DNA of 64,000 nt, taken from Trochalopteron elliotii. Taxonomy: Eukaryota; Chordata; Aves; Passeriformes; Leiothrichidae. Where the stretch lies: the NCBI GenBank assembly GCA_024734555.1, contig JANPWX010000029.1, forward strand, positions 1,185,072 to 1,249,071, read 5' to 3'. Made by a program: the position numbers and the translations under genes. Positions 1-13,200 of this stretch are shown here, piece by piece. Below the pieces are notes generated by a model. The model saw only the letters and a program-made list of their open reading frames with translations, did no database searches and was not told the DNA's origin. Within the stretch, counting starts at the first letter, position 1. Every line of letters begins with the position of its first letter.

Positions 1-168
1 GAGATATTTATCAAATTTCATGTTAAAAAGAAAAAAAAAATGGCTGAAATCTCTCATTATTCCAATTAGTCTATAAAAAGCAAAATATAGAAGGAACAAC
101 CACATTTTTTTCCATGTGTCTGAATAAGTGAAACTTTAAAGTGTAATTCCACAAAATATAAAGAGTTG

Positions 169-187
169 TTATTATTATTATTATTAT
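169..187. repeat. (TTA)n microsatellite
   Basis: About six uninterrupted TTA/ATT trinucleotide units lie in otherwise ordinary AT-rich sequence. It is a short simple repeat with no gene context and is likely to vary in length between individuals. Confidence 0.85.
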
Positions 188-2126
188 CAGCTGGTAAAGA
201 ATTTATCTTTCATGAAACAGATGGATATTAGAAATACTTGGTTTGTAGGGATTTCCAGTCTGAAGGGCCCAGCTCTAACAGCAACTTTGCAGCGATTTCA
301 CTGAATGGGAGCTTGGGTTTGCAATCACTGAGGCTTGATTTAGGACTCATGTATTTTATTGTCTTTATTTACCTACCTGTTGTTTTGGATTGTAATGACT
401 GTAATTGAAGCACCTAATTCCAAAAGAGGTTATTAAGTAAATAAATTAATCAGATTGCATTTCATGGTAATATAATTAGGATGATATTTCCCTAGTAAAG
501 TATTACTACTTTATAAATAGTTCAAGATATCTGACTGTTTACATATATATTCATGAATATATTAACATTCAGGAAAAGTATTGCAACAGAATTCTAAAGT
601 AGTCTATTTTAAATCTTTTTTTTTTTTTAAAGTTGTGTAGCATAACAATAACACACTGTTTTACATACTTTTATTTGTCTTCCACAACACATGAATGCAC
701 TGTAAACAGTTACAGAAAAGTAAAAGTATGTTCTTTAAAAAAGCCTCTTTTGATATTATATCTGCTGGGGTTTGTATTTCATGGCTCACTGAACATCCTG
801 GGCTTCACTATCTTATGTAAAGAGAATAACAGATTATAAGCTTACTTATTACCATTTCAGTTTTTATGATCTCACAAACAAGCTCAGCAGCCTTCCATCC
901 TACCTTCTACAAGTCGTGGTAACTAAACAAAATTAAGCTTGTAATTCATCCCATTGTATTTAAAATACTTTAGAAGAAGTAACTGTATTAGCCTTCTCTC
1001 TACCATACAACACAAGCAGAACAGAAGGCTGGGTAGAATGTAAAAAACATCCAAATCATGAAAAAAATAACAAGAAAAACTGAAATTCACCACTGCTTCC
1101 TCACCCCTATAATAAGAGCAATTCATTGTAAAATAAAATGGAATGCTGACGTGTTGAGAACAATTAAGCAATAAAAGCAGTTGGTTATGGTAGATGTTAT
1201 ACAAGAAGCCTTTTCAGATGTGACTGGGTAAGTGTGTACTGGCATAGAGCAGTAGTGATATCCCTGATCTGTCTTGGTTAAAATGCACAATTGTCCTCAT
1301 TTTAATTGGACCAGAGGATATGGCACTTCAGGTTCAGCTGGGAAGAATCGGGATGGCTTCTCCAAAGTCACCAGCTGAATTTCCTGTAAACAGTGCAGCT
1401 AAACACGTTCGCCTACTGACAATTTTTCTGTAGTATCTCTTTTCCATAAACAAGGAAAACACAGCACTGTTTGGAGGAATACAAACCATAGCTGGAAACA
1501 GGGTGCAGTTTTTATTGTCTTTGCTCATTACAGTCTGAGTGAGAGTCATCTTATTCTTCCCAGTGTTGGGAAGGAGACACATTGGATAGTTGGTGCTGGT
1601 AATGTTTACAAACCTTTCTTTGGTTTGGTATTTCTTCATAGATTTGTTATTTGACATAAACTGAGCAGCTCAAGAAACCAGAGACAGACAGGTTTTCACA
1701 GGAAACCTCTCAGTTCTGAAACTGAAGGCCATGGCTGAATCTGAGGACCTTTAGGCCAGCAGTACTTCATATGTTTGTTCAACTTTTACTCCTAAATGAG
1801 GGCAAACACTAATCCTGGCTTTACAGAAACCTGTATTAACATGTATTCGTTGTGTGTATCTGTGTTAAAATGCTGAGCAGAGCCTCTTTCAGTGTCCTTT
1901 ACGTGGATGATTCTCAGAAATTTCAAATGAACTCTACTCAGCCGTTATCTTAATGGTAATTCTTTGACTCTTTCCGTAAGCAGCAGAGGGTAAACTGGTA
2001 ACAAAGGCCCAGCTGTCCTGAAATATGAGTCCTGCTAAAGAAGTGATATCCAATTAGGGCTTGTCTCCTGGATGAGAGGATAAATGGAGGATATTATAAC
2101 TAACCCTTGTCTTATTTGAATAATGG

Positions 2127-2199
2127 AAAAAAAAAAGAAAAAAAAAAAAACCAAAACCCAAACCAACAACAAGGAAAAAAAACCTCAAAACCAAACCAC
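2127..2199. repeat. A-rich low-complexity tract
   Basis: Two adenine runs of 10 and 13 bases, separated by one G, are followed by AAACC/AAACCC-type sequence containing almost only A and C. No gene-like sequence or target-site duplication is seen upstream, so I do not call it the tail of a processed retrocopy. Read on the minus strand it is a T/G tract like those at about 40016, 45714 and 62170. Confidence 0.75.
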
Positions 2200-5100
2200 C
2201 ATCAAATTTATGAATTCACAGTGTTTCACCATAGATAATAGACAGTAAAGAATCGTGAGGTTTTATAGATAACTAGATATTTAAAATCGTCCCAAAATTC
2301 TTTCTATTGAAAAGTGTTAATTACCTATCTAACTATGCAAGTACATTGATGCCTAAGCCCACGGAATTTTATGTAAATTAATAGCTGGGAGTTTTGAAAA
2401 TCTTACTCATCTGGTAGTTGTCTAACACCTTGAAAGTCTGATTGCATGATAATATTCAAAGATGAAAAGTCTATTAAATAATCACTTATAGGCTAAATTT
2501 AAAATGAAAGCTAATTTTTTCAAATACTTTTTTTTCATTTCAGCTGCTTTTTGTAATATATAGATTGCTGTTTTTATAATAGTCAAATAGTATAACAGTT
2601 CAAATACATTCTAGTGTAACACATTTACAGAGAAATTTGGAGTTCAGGTTTCTCTTTCTCCTTTAAAGACTTTCAGTCACTCCAGCAGTAGAAAAAATAT
2701 TTTAAACTTGACCTAGAAACTCAAAAAAAAAAACCCCAAAAAAAACAACTGGGAAAACACCAAGCAATTAGCCCTGGGACATTTCCATGCTGATGAGCAT
2801 TCTACACAGGACAGGTATTTCTCCCCTTCTAATCCACACGTCTTGAGTGCTGCATCTTTCACATATTTTCAGTCCTTTCAGAGCAGCTGATGTGGAGTGA
2901 ACATTCAATCCATTTTGCTATTACCTTTATGAAAGCTACAGTGCACCTTGAGAAGAGCATGTCTGACCCAATTTGATCTTTCATTTCTAACACCATTGCT
3001 TGCTGACTTTCTAAAGGATACTCAAGAAAGGCTTATTAGCAGATGTTATCACTGCAATCACCTTTTCTGAAATAAGGAATGACAGGACCATCTGTTCATT
3101 TGTTGCTTGATAACCTAAGCTTCCATGTTGTCCTGGAAATCCTGCTGATAGATCTATCTCCATGTAGTCACATAGCATTGATCTGTTTGGAGTGGATTTT
3201 TGTGGGCAGAACTGAAAAAAAATGGAAAACAGAAATGCTATTTTAAAGAGCAAATAGCAAAGGCTCCTGTAGGACATGGGTAGAATTTTCAGTGGAACCA
3301 AAGTGAAATAGTGCCACAGATCCCGTTGGTCTGAAATGAGGGACAATGAAACAGTGAACCTGTACTTGATGCTTATGGAAATTATATCTCATATTGGTTT
3401 CTATAGCTGGAGGATGTGTGCACTGCTGATTAGGGAAGAACTTAAGTGCTACTGATAAGTGCAGAGAAAAACAAGCAGTGAGGCTTAGAAACTCTCTGAA
3501 AATACAAAACAAATGACGAAAACTCTTTAGGGAAGTAATTGACCTTTTTAAATTATATGCTCTAGAGTGGAAAGATTTAAGAGTACTAATTTACAGTGAG
3601 CCAGGTGTGACAGCTTAAGTGATAGCATTTTACTGATATGGTGTGTGAAGTCTAAGCAGTCTATAAAGTTTAATAATTAATATATAATTGAGATCTTAAT
3701 AATCCACAAGGTCTAGGAAAAAAAAAGTGATGTTTAAGATTAGTACAATGGCCTTTGTAGTTATCTGAATCTTCAGTGACCGTCATAGCCATTGATTGTA
3801 GTTGTATGCAGTTTTGATCAAAAGTCATTTAAAATACTTATATAGAGTTTTGATTTTAAAAAGTGACAAATTGCATCCACTTGATATGATTGACATGTTT
3901 ATGTTAATTTTTTCAACAGTAAAAAGTGGTATAAAAGTATCTCATGAATGGAGTTGCTGTGCTGGATGTTTACTGCCTGGGGAGAATTCATATTGCCAAG
4001 GAGGGAGTTGTGTGGACTTTTCCCCTTTTACTGAATCAAGGAACTCTGGGTTAATCCACCAAGGACAACAGATGATACCAAGACTAACAGAGGATCAGTT
4101 GTTTCTTCAAGGAAATGGAAAGGGAAGAAAGGAAGAACTGAAATCTGGGGGTAAATTCCAGATAGAATATGTATTGGAGTTGAGGGTATAGCAGTTTAGT
4201 TGGAATCAGAGAAAAAATATCCTGTGAGATATAATATTGATACAAGTAGATAAATTGCAGGTTTTCTTTCATCTGATCGCTTATGCATTTTTAAACATGG
4301 TGTTGGGGAACATATTAATATATGTACAAGCCCTCAACACATTTTCCAAACTATTCAAAAAGTAGCAAAATCCCATGGAAGTGAAGCTCCACCAGCTGAG
4401 TTAGCGATGCAGGAGTCCCTGTGGGAGAGCAGTGCCCCAGGGTTTGCATTTTAAGTGAGAAAAGTGTCTGGCAGAGTGGGGAGAGTGTCTGAACCCTAAT
4501 AGTCCATGCAAGATATTTCACAAAAGCAACTACACACTACTGCACTTTGGGCATTTCAACTCATTTTGAATTCCTTCATTAAAGGATGACTTAATGTAGG
4601 AAGGTCGTTCAGAACCCGACCTGTAACGGGAAAAACTCTCTCTGAAGGTTTGTTGTTTTTTTTTTTTTTATTGCACTGTGTGCTCCAGAGAGATACTTTA
4701 AATGATTGTGAGTGCAAGCAGCTGAAGCTGTGTAGACATGGAGTTATTGTAGATCTGGCCATGTGCATAGTGAAAATACAGAATGTATCTAAAAGGTAAG
4801 AGACCTTTGTTTCAGTTAATTATATTACAGGTTAATTTTTGTAACACTTGACCAAAGGAATGTCTGCCTGGCCTGCTTATGACTAATTAGTAGGATTGAC
4901 TCTTGTTTAAAAAATGTTGACTGAAAATACACAACAGTGTGCATAGAGACTTATAATGAGATTCCTAGTGAAAAAATTAACTCAGTTCTTCGTCTAGGAT
5001 TCCTCTTAATCTCCTGGCAGGGCAGAGGGAGAGGAAGGAAATTTCTCTGTCCAGTAGGAGTTTCTGTTTCCTGTTTTCCGTTTCCTGGTCTTTAAAATTG

Positions 5101-6978
5101 CGCTTTAAATCCTGCATTTGTTTCTTTGTTTGTTGTAAACTTTTTAAAGGATCAACCAATAAATATGAATGGCAGTATTCAAGTTCACTTACTGCAGGAT
5201 ATGCCGAGCTAATGAGTCTCCTCCTTTTACAGGGTCCTGAGGGAAAGCAAAAGAGTCATCATGAAATAAACAATTGTGAATCAGGTTGTGTAAATATGCT
5301 ACCTGCTCTCTTTCTCCAACCAGTGAATCTCTAAAAATAAATACACTAAATTGTTTTCATTACATCTATTACTACTGAATAACTATCCAGTCTGTCGGGT
5401 TTTATTTGTACGTTTTTAGTTAAAGCATGTGAGGATGTTCTCTGCCCTCTTTAATCAAGATTGTCAAAGTTAGTCTCTATTTCCAGTTCTTCAGACCAGG
5501 GTACACTTGGTGGAGTTTTTAGTTTGATTTGGCTTGATTTTTTTCCTAAACATATTTTTGAAGGAAGTCTTTCAAAAATGGGCATGTTTCCCAGGTTAGA
5601 CATTTAGTGTGCACTTCATGTGTGCTATAATTAGTGATTTGTAGCTATAAAGGTGATGAATGCAAGGAAAAACTTCTGTGGAAGTCTTTTATTGTGTATG
5701 AACTGTCATAGCTTATTTTTAATCTTTATACATTTCCTGTTTTCATTTGCTAAGATTGGGGAAATAAGCTTTAAGAGAAGTGCTGCCATTTTAGTGAGGA
5801 ATACTATACCCACTCTGCATTACTCCCAAGAAAACAAGGTTTCTCATTTGTTACCCTCTTAGATTATATCCTACTTAGAATCTACTTTTCTGAGTGTGTC
5901 TTGTGCCCTCACTGCCATGATAAGAGTTGGGGATGTTGGGGTTTTGTTGAGGTTTTAGTTCAGTCTGTGCTCATTTGTCTTTCCTGTGTATCCTTGAGCT
6001 TAATGTACCTATTTCATCTTAAATTCTTGTGGCAATGTCAGCTAATAGCATTAGCTAAAAGCATGAGCAAATGGATTTATTCGATGTCCTCCTTTAGAGT
6101 GGAGGAACAATATCTCCAAAAAACAACAGTTCTCATGTACAACATCTGCTTCTCTGTAAACTTTTGACACGTGACTCATAGTTGGAGCTAGATTTACTGC
6201 AGTGGAGCAGGTAGGGAAATCAAAAGTATTATTTGTAGGAAAGGATAAGCTGTCATGGTTTCTATTTCAGAAAAAAAAATTGAAATATGTAGGAATATCC
6301 CTTTTGAACACTCTATTCTGGTTGCAGGAACTTTGTATTAAATTAAAGATAATCTGTAGTATTACAAATAATGAATTTTGAAACAGAAATTAAGTTTTCT
6401 GAACCACTCAGATGATTTTAATTTTTATTTTTTAGTTTTCTTATTTCTTCTCTGAATTCAAGATGAAGTGTTTGATGTCAGAAATGTTCAGAGAGAGGAA
6501 AAACTATTTCTTTTTAACCTTTATTCAGCAACATTATTAATAAACATCATAATTTCCAATGCTGGACATAAGATATAATGTGGCTGAAAATACTGTGGTG
6601 AGCAACATCAAAGAAAGCTTGGTTACACAGCAATTACTTTCAGTTAAAAATGATCTCTGCATATCTACTTTTCAGTTAATATGCTGTTATGCAAAATATC
6701 AGCACATAAATGGTTTCTCTAAACTGACCTGGAATTTCCAGTGAGATGTAAAGAACATTAGGATAACTCCCTTGATTAATGCTCATGTTAAGGATGAAGG
6801 ATTCCTACAGTCAGTAGGATAAAATATTATCAGCCATATACATACAGCCTACAGAGCCTTGCCAAATGCCACCTGGCCTTTAATGAAGAGCTGAGAATAC
6901 AGGAATATGGGGAAAACCTGTTTAGGGGAAGATGTCCAAGTGTCACCAAAACGATGGCTTGGGAATTAGGTGTACCTA

Positions 6979-7281
6979 TGTAGCCCTGGTTCGTGCCTGA
7001 GATGTTTTGGTTTTCTGAAATTGTTTTTCCAGGAAATTTTCTGTAAACGGGAGAAATGTTTTTGTAACTGTACTATGTTTACATTCTTTTCCCTATGAGG
7101 GACTTCTTCTTAATGTCCCTCTGGTCTGACCAATGTGATTGAAGAGGTTTGTCTTTGTTTCACCAATCAAATTGATCTGTGTAGAATAGTATAAAAAGAG
7201 AGACACATCCCAAAAATAAAGAACTCATTTTCAGCCTTCTGAGATCAGAGTCTTGTGTCGTTGTGGTGTACAACAGTGTCA
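6979..7281 (+). mobile_element. Solo LTR of an avian endogenous retrovirus (ERVK-like)
   Basis: This 303-base element begins TG and ends CA, and is flanked by a perfect 6-base target-site duplication, TACCTA, at 6973-6978 and 7282-7287. It has LTR promoter architecture in the right order: a CCAAT motif at about 7163-7167, TATAAAA at 7190-7196, a polyadenylation signal AATAAA at 7215-7220, then a U5-like end with TCTTGTGTCG at 7251-7260. No gag, pol or env sequence lies on either side, so the copy is a solitary LTR left by recombination between the two LTRs of a provirus. A 6-base duplication is typical of beta-like (ERVK) retroviruses. The intact duplication implies a clean insertion. The boundaries are read directly; the family name is inferred. 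Confidence 0.9.
7163..7220 (+). promoter_or_regulatory. LTR core promoter and poly(A) signal
   Basis: Inside the solo LTR, CCAAT at 7163-7167 lies about 25 bases upstream of TATAAAA at 7190-7196, and AATAAA follows at 7215-7220. This spacing fits a U3/R junction with transcription starting about 25-30 bases after the TATA box. That start would fall at or just past the AATAAA, so R must be short or the exact start differs. Present activity cannot be judged from sequence. Confidence 0.65.
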
Positions 7282-10200
7282 TACCTAGCTGTTCCATGGG
7301 TGGCTGTAGATGGCAGGCCAGAGTTGGGTTTCTCTACATAAATTTCTTTTCCATGGTTTATAACAAAATGATGGAGATGAGAGATTGGAAGGAAGCATGT
7401 GACACATTTATGTTCTGCTCTGCTGCTTATTTGTCTGCAAATGTCAGAAAAGTGCAGTCTTCTCTATGGAGTTATGTTCTTATGGTGTTCTCCCACCAGG
7501 GCAATGTCTGTGTGTGTCCATGGGTGCTGAGCACTCCTGCTGGAGCAGGGGGTACAGACAGGCCAAGGCAGGCAGTCCCATCCCCATGGCCCCTTAACCA
7601 GGGTAACAGCCCAGGGACGTGTTCCTCACCCACTGGAGCTGCAAAGCAGGAATTGTCCATGTACACTCTTAGCTTAAATTCAAGCCTTTGGCTTTGGCTT
7701 TGAGACAAGTGAATGTGGCTTCCTGGAGTCCAGGTGTGTGTTCAAAATATATTGTTCCATCATTTCTGTGAGTGCCCAGACAGCTTTTTGGTTTGTGCCC
7801 CTGGGCTTCTCTACTATTGGTTAGATGTCATAAACCTTCCATGGGCAAAAAGGGATATAATTCATACCAAGAAGGGGGTGATGTTGAACAGTAATAAACT
7901 CAGCAGTACCAAATTCAGTTTGTTTTCTGACAAAGTAACCTGCCATGCTTTATATTAGAGGACAATGCTTCTCTGTTTTGACAGACTGGTAGGTGAATGC
8001 CTTTCACTCAAAACCTGGCATATTTTTCTTTCTGCACATGGACTGTACACATGCTGCACATTTTTTTACTGTCATTGTTCCCCTCAGCTTTCCTTATTTT
8101 TTGTACAGATTGTTTCCCATATTGTTGTTTGTCAACCCAGTTCTGGTTAAATTTTCCTGATTTATCTGGTTTCATTTTTTTTCTTTCTGTATCTGGAGAA
8201 CTCTTAACAGAGTGGGGTACCTACCTAGCAGTGCTAGAGCTTTTAATTGCCACTTCATTTGTAAAATAACTTTCTTGCCTCCAGTAATGTGAAGGCTGAT
8301 GTTGTAAAAATAGTGTGTGGTATTGTTGCTGGGACTATTTTATTTACCAAAGTGTTTTGAGGCAAGTCTGCCCTTACTCATACAGGAATCCTATTAGGTG
8401 GCTCATGTGGGTATCCACAGCTCTATCCATCTGAGCTCTTGGATTCCTTAACAGTCTGAAAAATAAGGCAGTGAGCATTTCACTGAATTTAGGAAAAAGA
8501 ATTTACCTTTGAATAGTTTCTATGGTTCACTGAAACCAGACAAAACCTCGATCTTCTGCAATATCTGTAACCACAGACTAAAGCACAGGGCAGCTTTGTC
8601 TTCAGGTTTTGAAATGAGCAATGTCCTTAATTCATTATCTCATAAGGGAATTTATTCAGTATGAAATCATACTGAATACTTTTGGCTGTTATATGCCCAT
8701 CGTTTTCAAAAGTGCAAATGAACTCACAAATCGTTTTTAAGTCTGTAAATTGTGCTGTTAATTGACTGCATATAAAATAAGCAGTTAATGCCATTTTTTC
8801 AACAAACTGAATGACTCTATCTACTTTCCCTCCTTTTATTACAAATTGCAGGCACCATAAATTCAGTGTTGGGCCATGGCACAGTACCTATCAAGCACAG
8901 CATTAGAGCACACAGCAAAGATGAGGGAGACCTCAGAATCATGTTCTTGCTTTTCACATTTAATTTTTCAGTTGGTGCTTTAAAAGGCATCTCAGACAGT
9001 AGGTATTCTCTGGGGCTTTTTGGGTTCCTCTGCTGGTTTAATAGTGATCCTGACACCTGCAGGAGTGTGGCACTGAGAGAATTAGTGAACTCATCAGAGG
9101 GAAGGAAGGAATGATCAATTATTCACCACATGCCTCCAACTACAAGAAACATGACTGCTGCCTGTCTCTCTCCTTTTCTTCCTTGTACACACACACTCAG
9201 CTTATGCTATTTGTGCAATTACATTATTTTCATTCAAACAATCTCTAGAGAAATTTCTTTCTTTGAGTATGCTGGAACATTCATCATTAGGGTGTTGCAT
9301 CAAGTGTTCTCGACATTCATTGCTCTGTGACTCCTGTATCTTCCTCTTTAATTATTTTAATACTTGGAATAAATAAAACAACAGAAAGATCTGGCTGATT
9401 TACCTAGAAAAAAGAGAATGCATAGAGACATTTCAGAATTAGATCAGTCATGGATTGTTTTTGGTCTATGTTTATTCCTTTCTTCCTAAACTTTCGTGCT
9501 TGAACCTGGTTTTCAAGGGGAGGAGTCTAACAGCCTTCAGGTTTTTGCATGTAGGGAAGACTTTTGTTCTGCATCTCTAAATATTCATAATGCACACAGA
9601 GGAAGATTACTGGGTTCTTTATTCACTTTGAAATATTACTAAGAATATTTTTTCAAAACTCAGAAGTTGTAATAAAATCTCATTAATCCTTGATCATGGC
9701 TTTATATCCTAGAGGGATATTAGTGTTAAAATAGGACATATGCTCTTTTAAATATTCAAGATCACAGCATTTTTGAAATTGTTTTGATTTTTGTAAAGTT
9801 TGATTATCATAAAATTGCATTAGGATATTTTAAAGGTCTGAAAAATCAATAAATCACCGATTGATGCAAAGGGCTTGTAGATTCTGCCAAAGTTTAATGA
9901 GAAGCTAGAAAAATAAGAGACAAGAACTCTTGCTGATATTTAGAACTGAGAAAAACCTGAAGGCAGAGTCACAGGATGAAATTAATCCTTCTCTTCTTGG
10001 CCGTATACAGGAATGTTTATTTAAGTCTTTATCATACAGTGAGTTCTGTATGAGCCCCTGGGCCAACAGGGTGGAATATTTCAGATGAGAACATCATGGA
10101 GCTCTGTAGAATGAGCTGTGCAGAAGATGCCATCATAATGAGCTTAATGGAAGAGTTTGAAAAGCAGAGCTCCAAAATTTTAGCTGGCTGTGACAATGCA

Positions 10201-13200
10201 TATATATATATTTAAACCTTTGCTACTCATACTCATTGTGTAGCCTTGTTATGACATTCCAGGTAGTTTGCAAGTATTGAGCAGGTCCTTTGTGTGTAAA
10301 TGTACTCCCCTGTGTGCCAGCCTCACATGCAGCTTCAGCCATGCCCAAACAGCCATGTGCTGGACATATTCTCAGCTGTCACTGTGCTCCTCACCTCTGC
10401 AAGAAACATTTAGGAGTTTTTTATATATTTCAGCTTTAAACACTTGTTGTCCATTTTGCTTTTCCAGTTTCTCATTCAAGTTCTCGTGACAGATGTGCAG
10501 AAGTGCAGACTGGGTGGGGCTGTAGCCAGTGCCAGCCCTGCTGTCTGCCAGCCCTGTGGCTGCACGGAACAGAGGAAAAAGGATCACTGTGGGAATGGTT
10601 CCAAGCCCAGCAGCACAAAGCTACAAATCTGATAAACTTCAGATTCTCTCAATAGCTAAGACAGAAGACTGCAGTGTAGTGTCTGAGGCAGAGATTATAT
10701 TCTGTATTTCTGTTGAATGTGATATCAGATACGACATAAGCACGACCTTCTCTATAAAGAAACGTCTAAAGCCCTGTTAGATCTAAAGAGCTGATGCAGG
10801 ACCAAGTGCCTAAAAGTGCTGTTTCACAGCCTGGGGTTTGCCCAGAGTGAGTATTAAGCTGGAAACTCCTGGTCTTTTCTGCAATGGTTGTGAAGTGGGC
10901 ATGCCTGGCTCTCACCTGCTTGATTTTATCACATGAGGAAAGCACATCTTGTTTGTGGGTTTTCCTGTTTTGGGTTTTTTGTTTTGTTTTCTTTCCCTCA
11001 CTCTCAACTGCATGGAATATCTTAGTTTTACTTGCTTTTTTTTGAAACCAATGTTCTTTTGTAGACGGTTTTTGCATCCTGATGTTGTTTGAATAATGAA
11101 TTTGAATACCAAAAACCTAATTGATTTTGCTTTATCAAGTTATATTAAAGTCTAAAATTGAAAATATTTACTTGCAATAGTAAGAGTTGAATGTTGCTTG
11201 TCCATGTACTTCAGCCACTTTGCTTTGAGGTCCTGTTTATGTACCAAGGTTGTCACAGTTCCATGTCATCTATAACCAGTGGACGTTGCAGCTCTGGCTC
11301 CCTTTTGCCTCAAAGTGTCAAGCAATCTCAGGATTCCAAAATAGAAATAATGACACTGATCTTAATCCATTAAATGCATTCCATCACCTCTTTTGAGGTA
11401 ATTACTGAGGTTTGTTTGCAGAAACAGAATTAAAACACTGAGTTGCTATTCTCATCTCAGAAGCCCTGTAATTTACAGTGTGACTGGTAGAGGGTGGTTG
11501 TAAGGAAGTTCAAAAGCAGTGGCTTCTGGGGCTACCAAATGTGCTGTGATTAAAAACTGGCAAAAAGCATCATTTATTTCCATTTTACACAGGAGGTCAG
11601 GGAAACATAAATCAAGTGTCTTGACAGGAAATCTGTCTTGAATCTAGAGAATAAAATACCATCCTGCTCACTGTTGGTCCCATGCCTTCACTTGTAGAGC
11701 AGTCTTCTGTTGTTGACGTCAGGGACAGTTCTTGAATTGAGGTAAAAATATGCCACACATTTGCTGTAACATTTGTTTAAAAGCTTGTTGGGAATGACTA
11801 GAGAGGAGTGTTTGTCATCACATCTCATCAGTGCATTGCTGTCTCTGGTTCTATGTAAGATTAATTTCTAGCATTTGTTGACAGCCCAGTGGTTTCCCCA
11901 ATAGAGTGAAATGTAGATATTAACATAAAATGTTCATTGTGTGGGAGCCCTGACAGTTTATTACAGTTTGTGACTATTATTAATAATATTATTCTAAAAG
12001 CAGAGGTACCAGTGTTTGTCATTTTCAGGCTATGCTAGACTTAGTAAGAGATGGCAGGGATAAATATATTTCTGACCTTGATTTGTCTGGATCACTAACT
12101 GTTGCTTTGAAATGCCCCAGGTAATATTTACCAAACAGAAAAATAAATAAAAGCCTTGGGATGCCACTGCATAAGAATTGTGGAATTCCCTTGCCAAAGA
12201 GTACTTAATGGGTCACCACAGTGAGCTCTGTGCTGTAAGCTATCATAGACATCAGCAGGTGAGAGTTCTGTTCTTTGCTTCTCCTCTGCAGTGCTGAAAT
12301 AAGAGTTTCTCACGTCATGCTAACATTGAAGTGTTAAAACTGATCTAATTAGTTTTATTCTGAAAAATATATGTTTTAGATCCTGTTCTACAGGTTTACA
12401 CCACCCCTTGGAGGTAAATGAGAAAGCACGATACAGCTTTTAAAAAATACCTTTTGATGCAATTTCCTTCATAAAAATACACAAGATTTTTGTCTTTTGC
12501 TCTATCCCTTATTCCTTCTTCAGTGATGTCAGGGGAATTTGAGTACTCAGTGATGCTAATTTGTATTAGTATTATTGACTGATTTGCAAATGCTGTAAGC
12601 TGTGTTTCATCCAGGAAAATTTTAACCATTTCAGTAATTTTAAGGAAAACAAAAGGTAGCAAAATGTACATCTTTTATTAAAAGACAGATGGCAAGTCTG
12701 GGAAAGATGTACTGAAGTAACACATCTTCATGTAGGAGTGGGGCTCAGGACTGCAGCTCTGCAGGACCAACTCCATGTGGACTTTGTCATGCTAAAGATA
12801 TGGTTTAAAATAATTAAGAGTGTTAAAATGGAGATGAAACCTTTGAATGTGAACACTGAAAAGAAAATCATTATGCAAAAAATTGTTTTGGTGTTACTGT
12901 AGCAGGTAGAAAACCCCAACTGAGAATATGTTTGGTTTGTTTCCATATTTAACCCCAATTACCTTTTGCAGGGGAATTCTTTTTAACATTCCTCACGTCA
13001 CTTTTTAGCTTCTGTAGGTCTTATTTTCCCCCACTACATAAATTGCAGCAGGTGCACAGAATTGAAGACATTACAATTAAATGTAATCAAATATTTTAGG
13101 CACTAATGAACAGCTCCAGGAAAACAAGTCAAAAGGAAAAAAAAAAAAGAAACAAAAAAGAAAAAAAGGCTTTAAGTGAGTGAATTTTCAAACACCCAAG

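Larger units (their letters stand above)
1..6978. other. Non-coding AT-rich sequence, no gene recognised
   Basis: I see no recognisable gene, RNA gene or intact transposon here. The stretch holds a short (TTA)n microsatellite near 169-187, an A-rich tract at 2127-2199, and scattered short open frames typical of random AT-rich DNA. Two frames were looked at closely: minus-strand 1334-1657 and plus-strand 3802-4191. Neither matches a family I know, and their lengths are expected by chance. A minus-strand frame at about 4977-5236 has coiled-coil-like composition and is discussed as a finding. Intergenic or intronic origin cannot be told apart from this sequence. Confidence 0.7.

Noticed and set aside
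1334..1657. 107-codon minus-strand frame starting with ATG
   Set aside because: It reads like protein in places, but about ten frames this long are expected by chance at this stop-codon frequency, and I recognise no family, splice signals or retrocopy tail.
3802..4191. 129-codon plus-strand frame with a cysteine cluster (SCCAGCLLPGENSYC)
   Set aside because: The start codon is not ATG, and about two frames of this length are expected by chance. No zinc-finger or other spacing is convincing.
7472..7708. GC-richer patch with overlapping frames on both strands as a coding exon
   Set aside because: Frames are open on both strands because stop codons are rare in GC-richer sequence. No splice pair or domain is recognisable.
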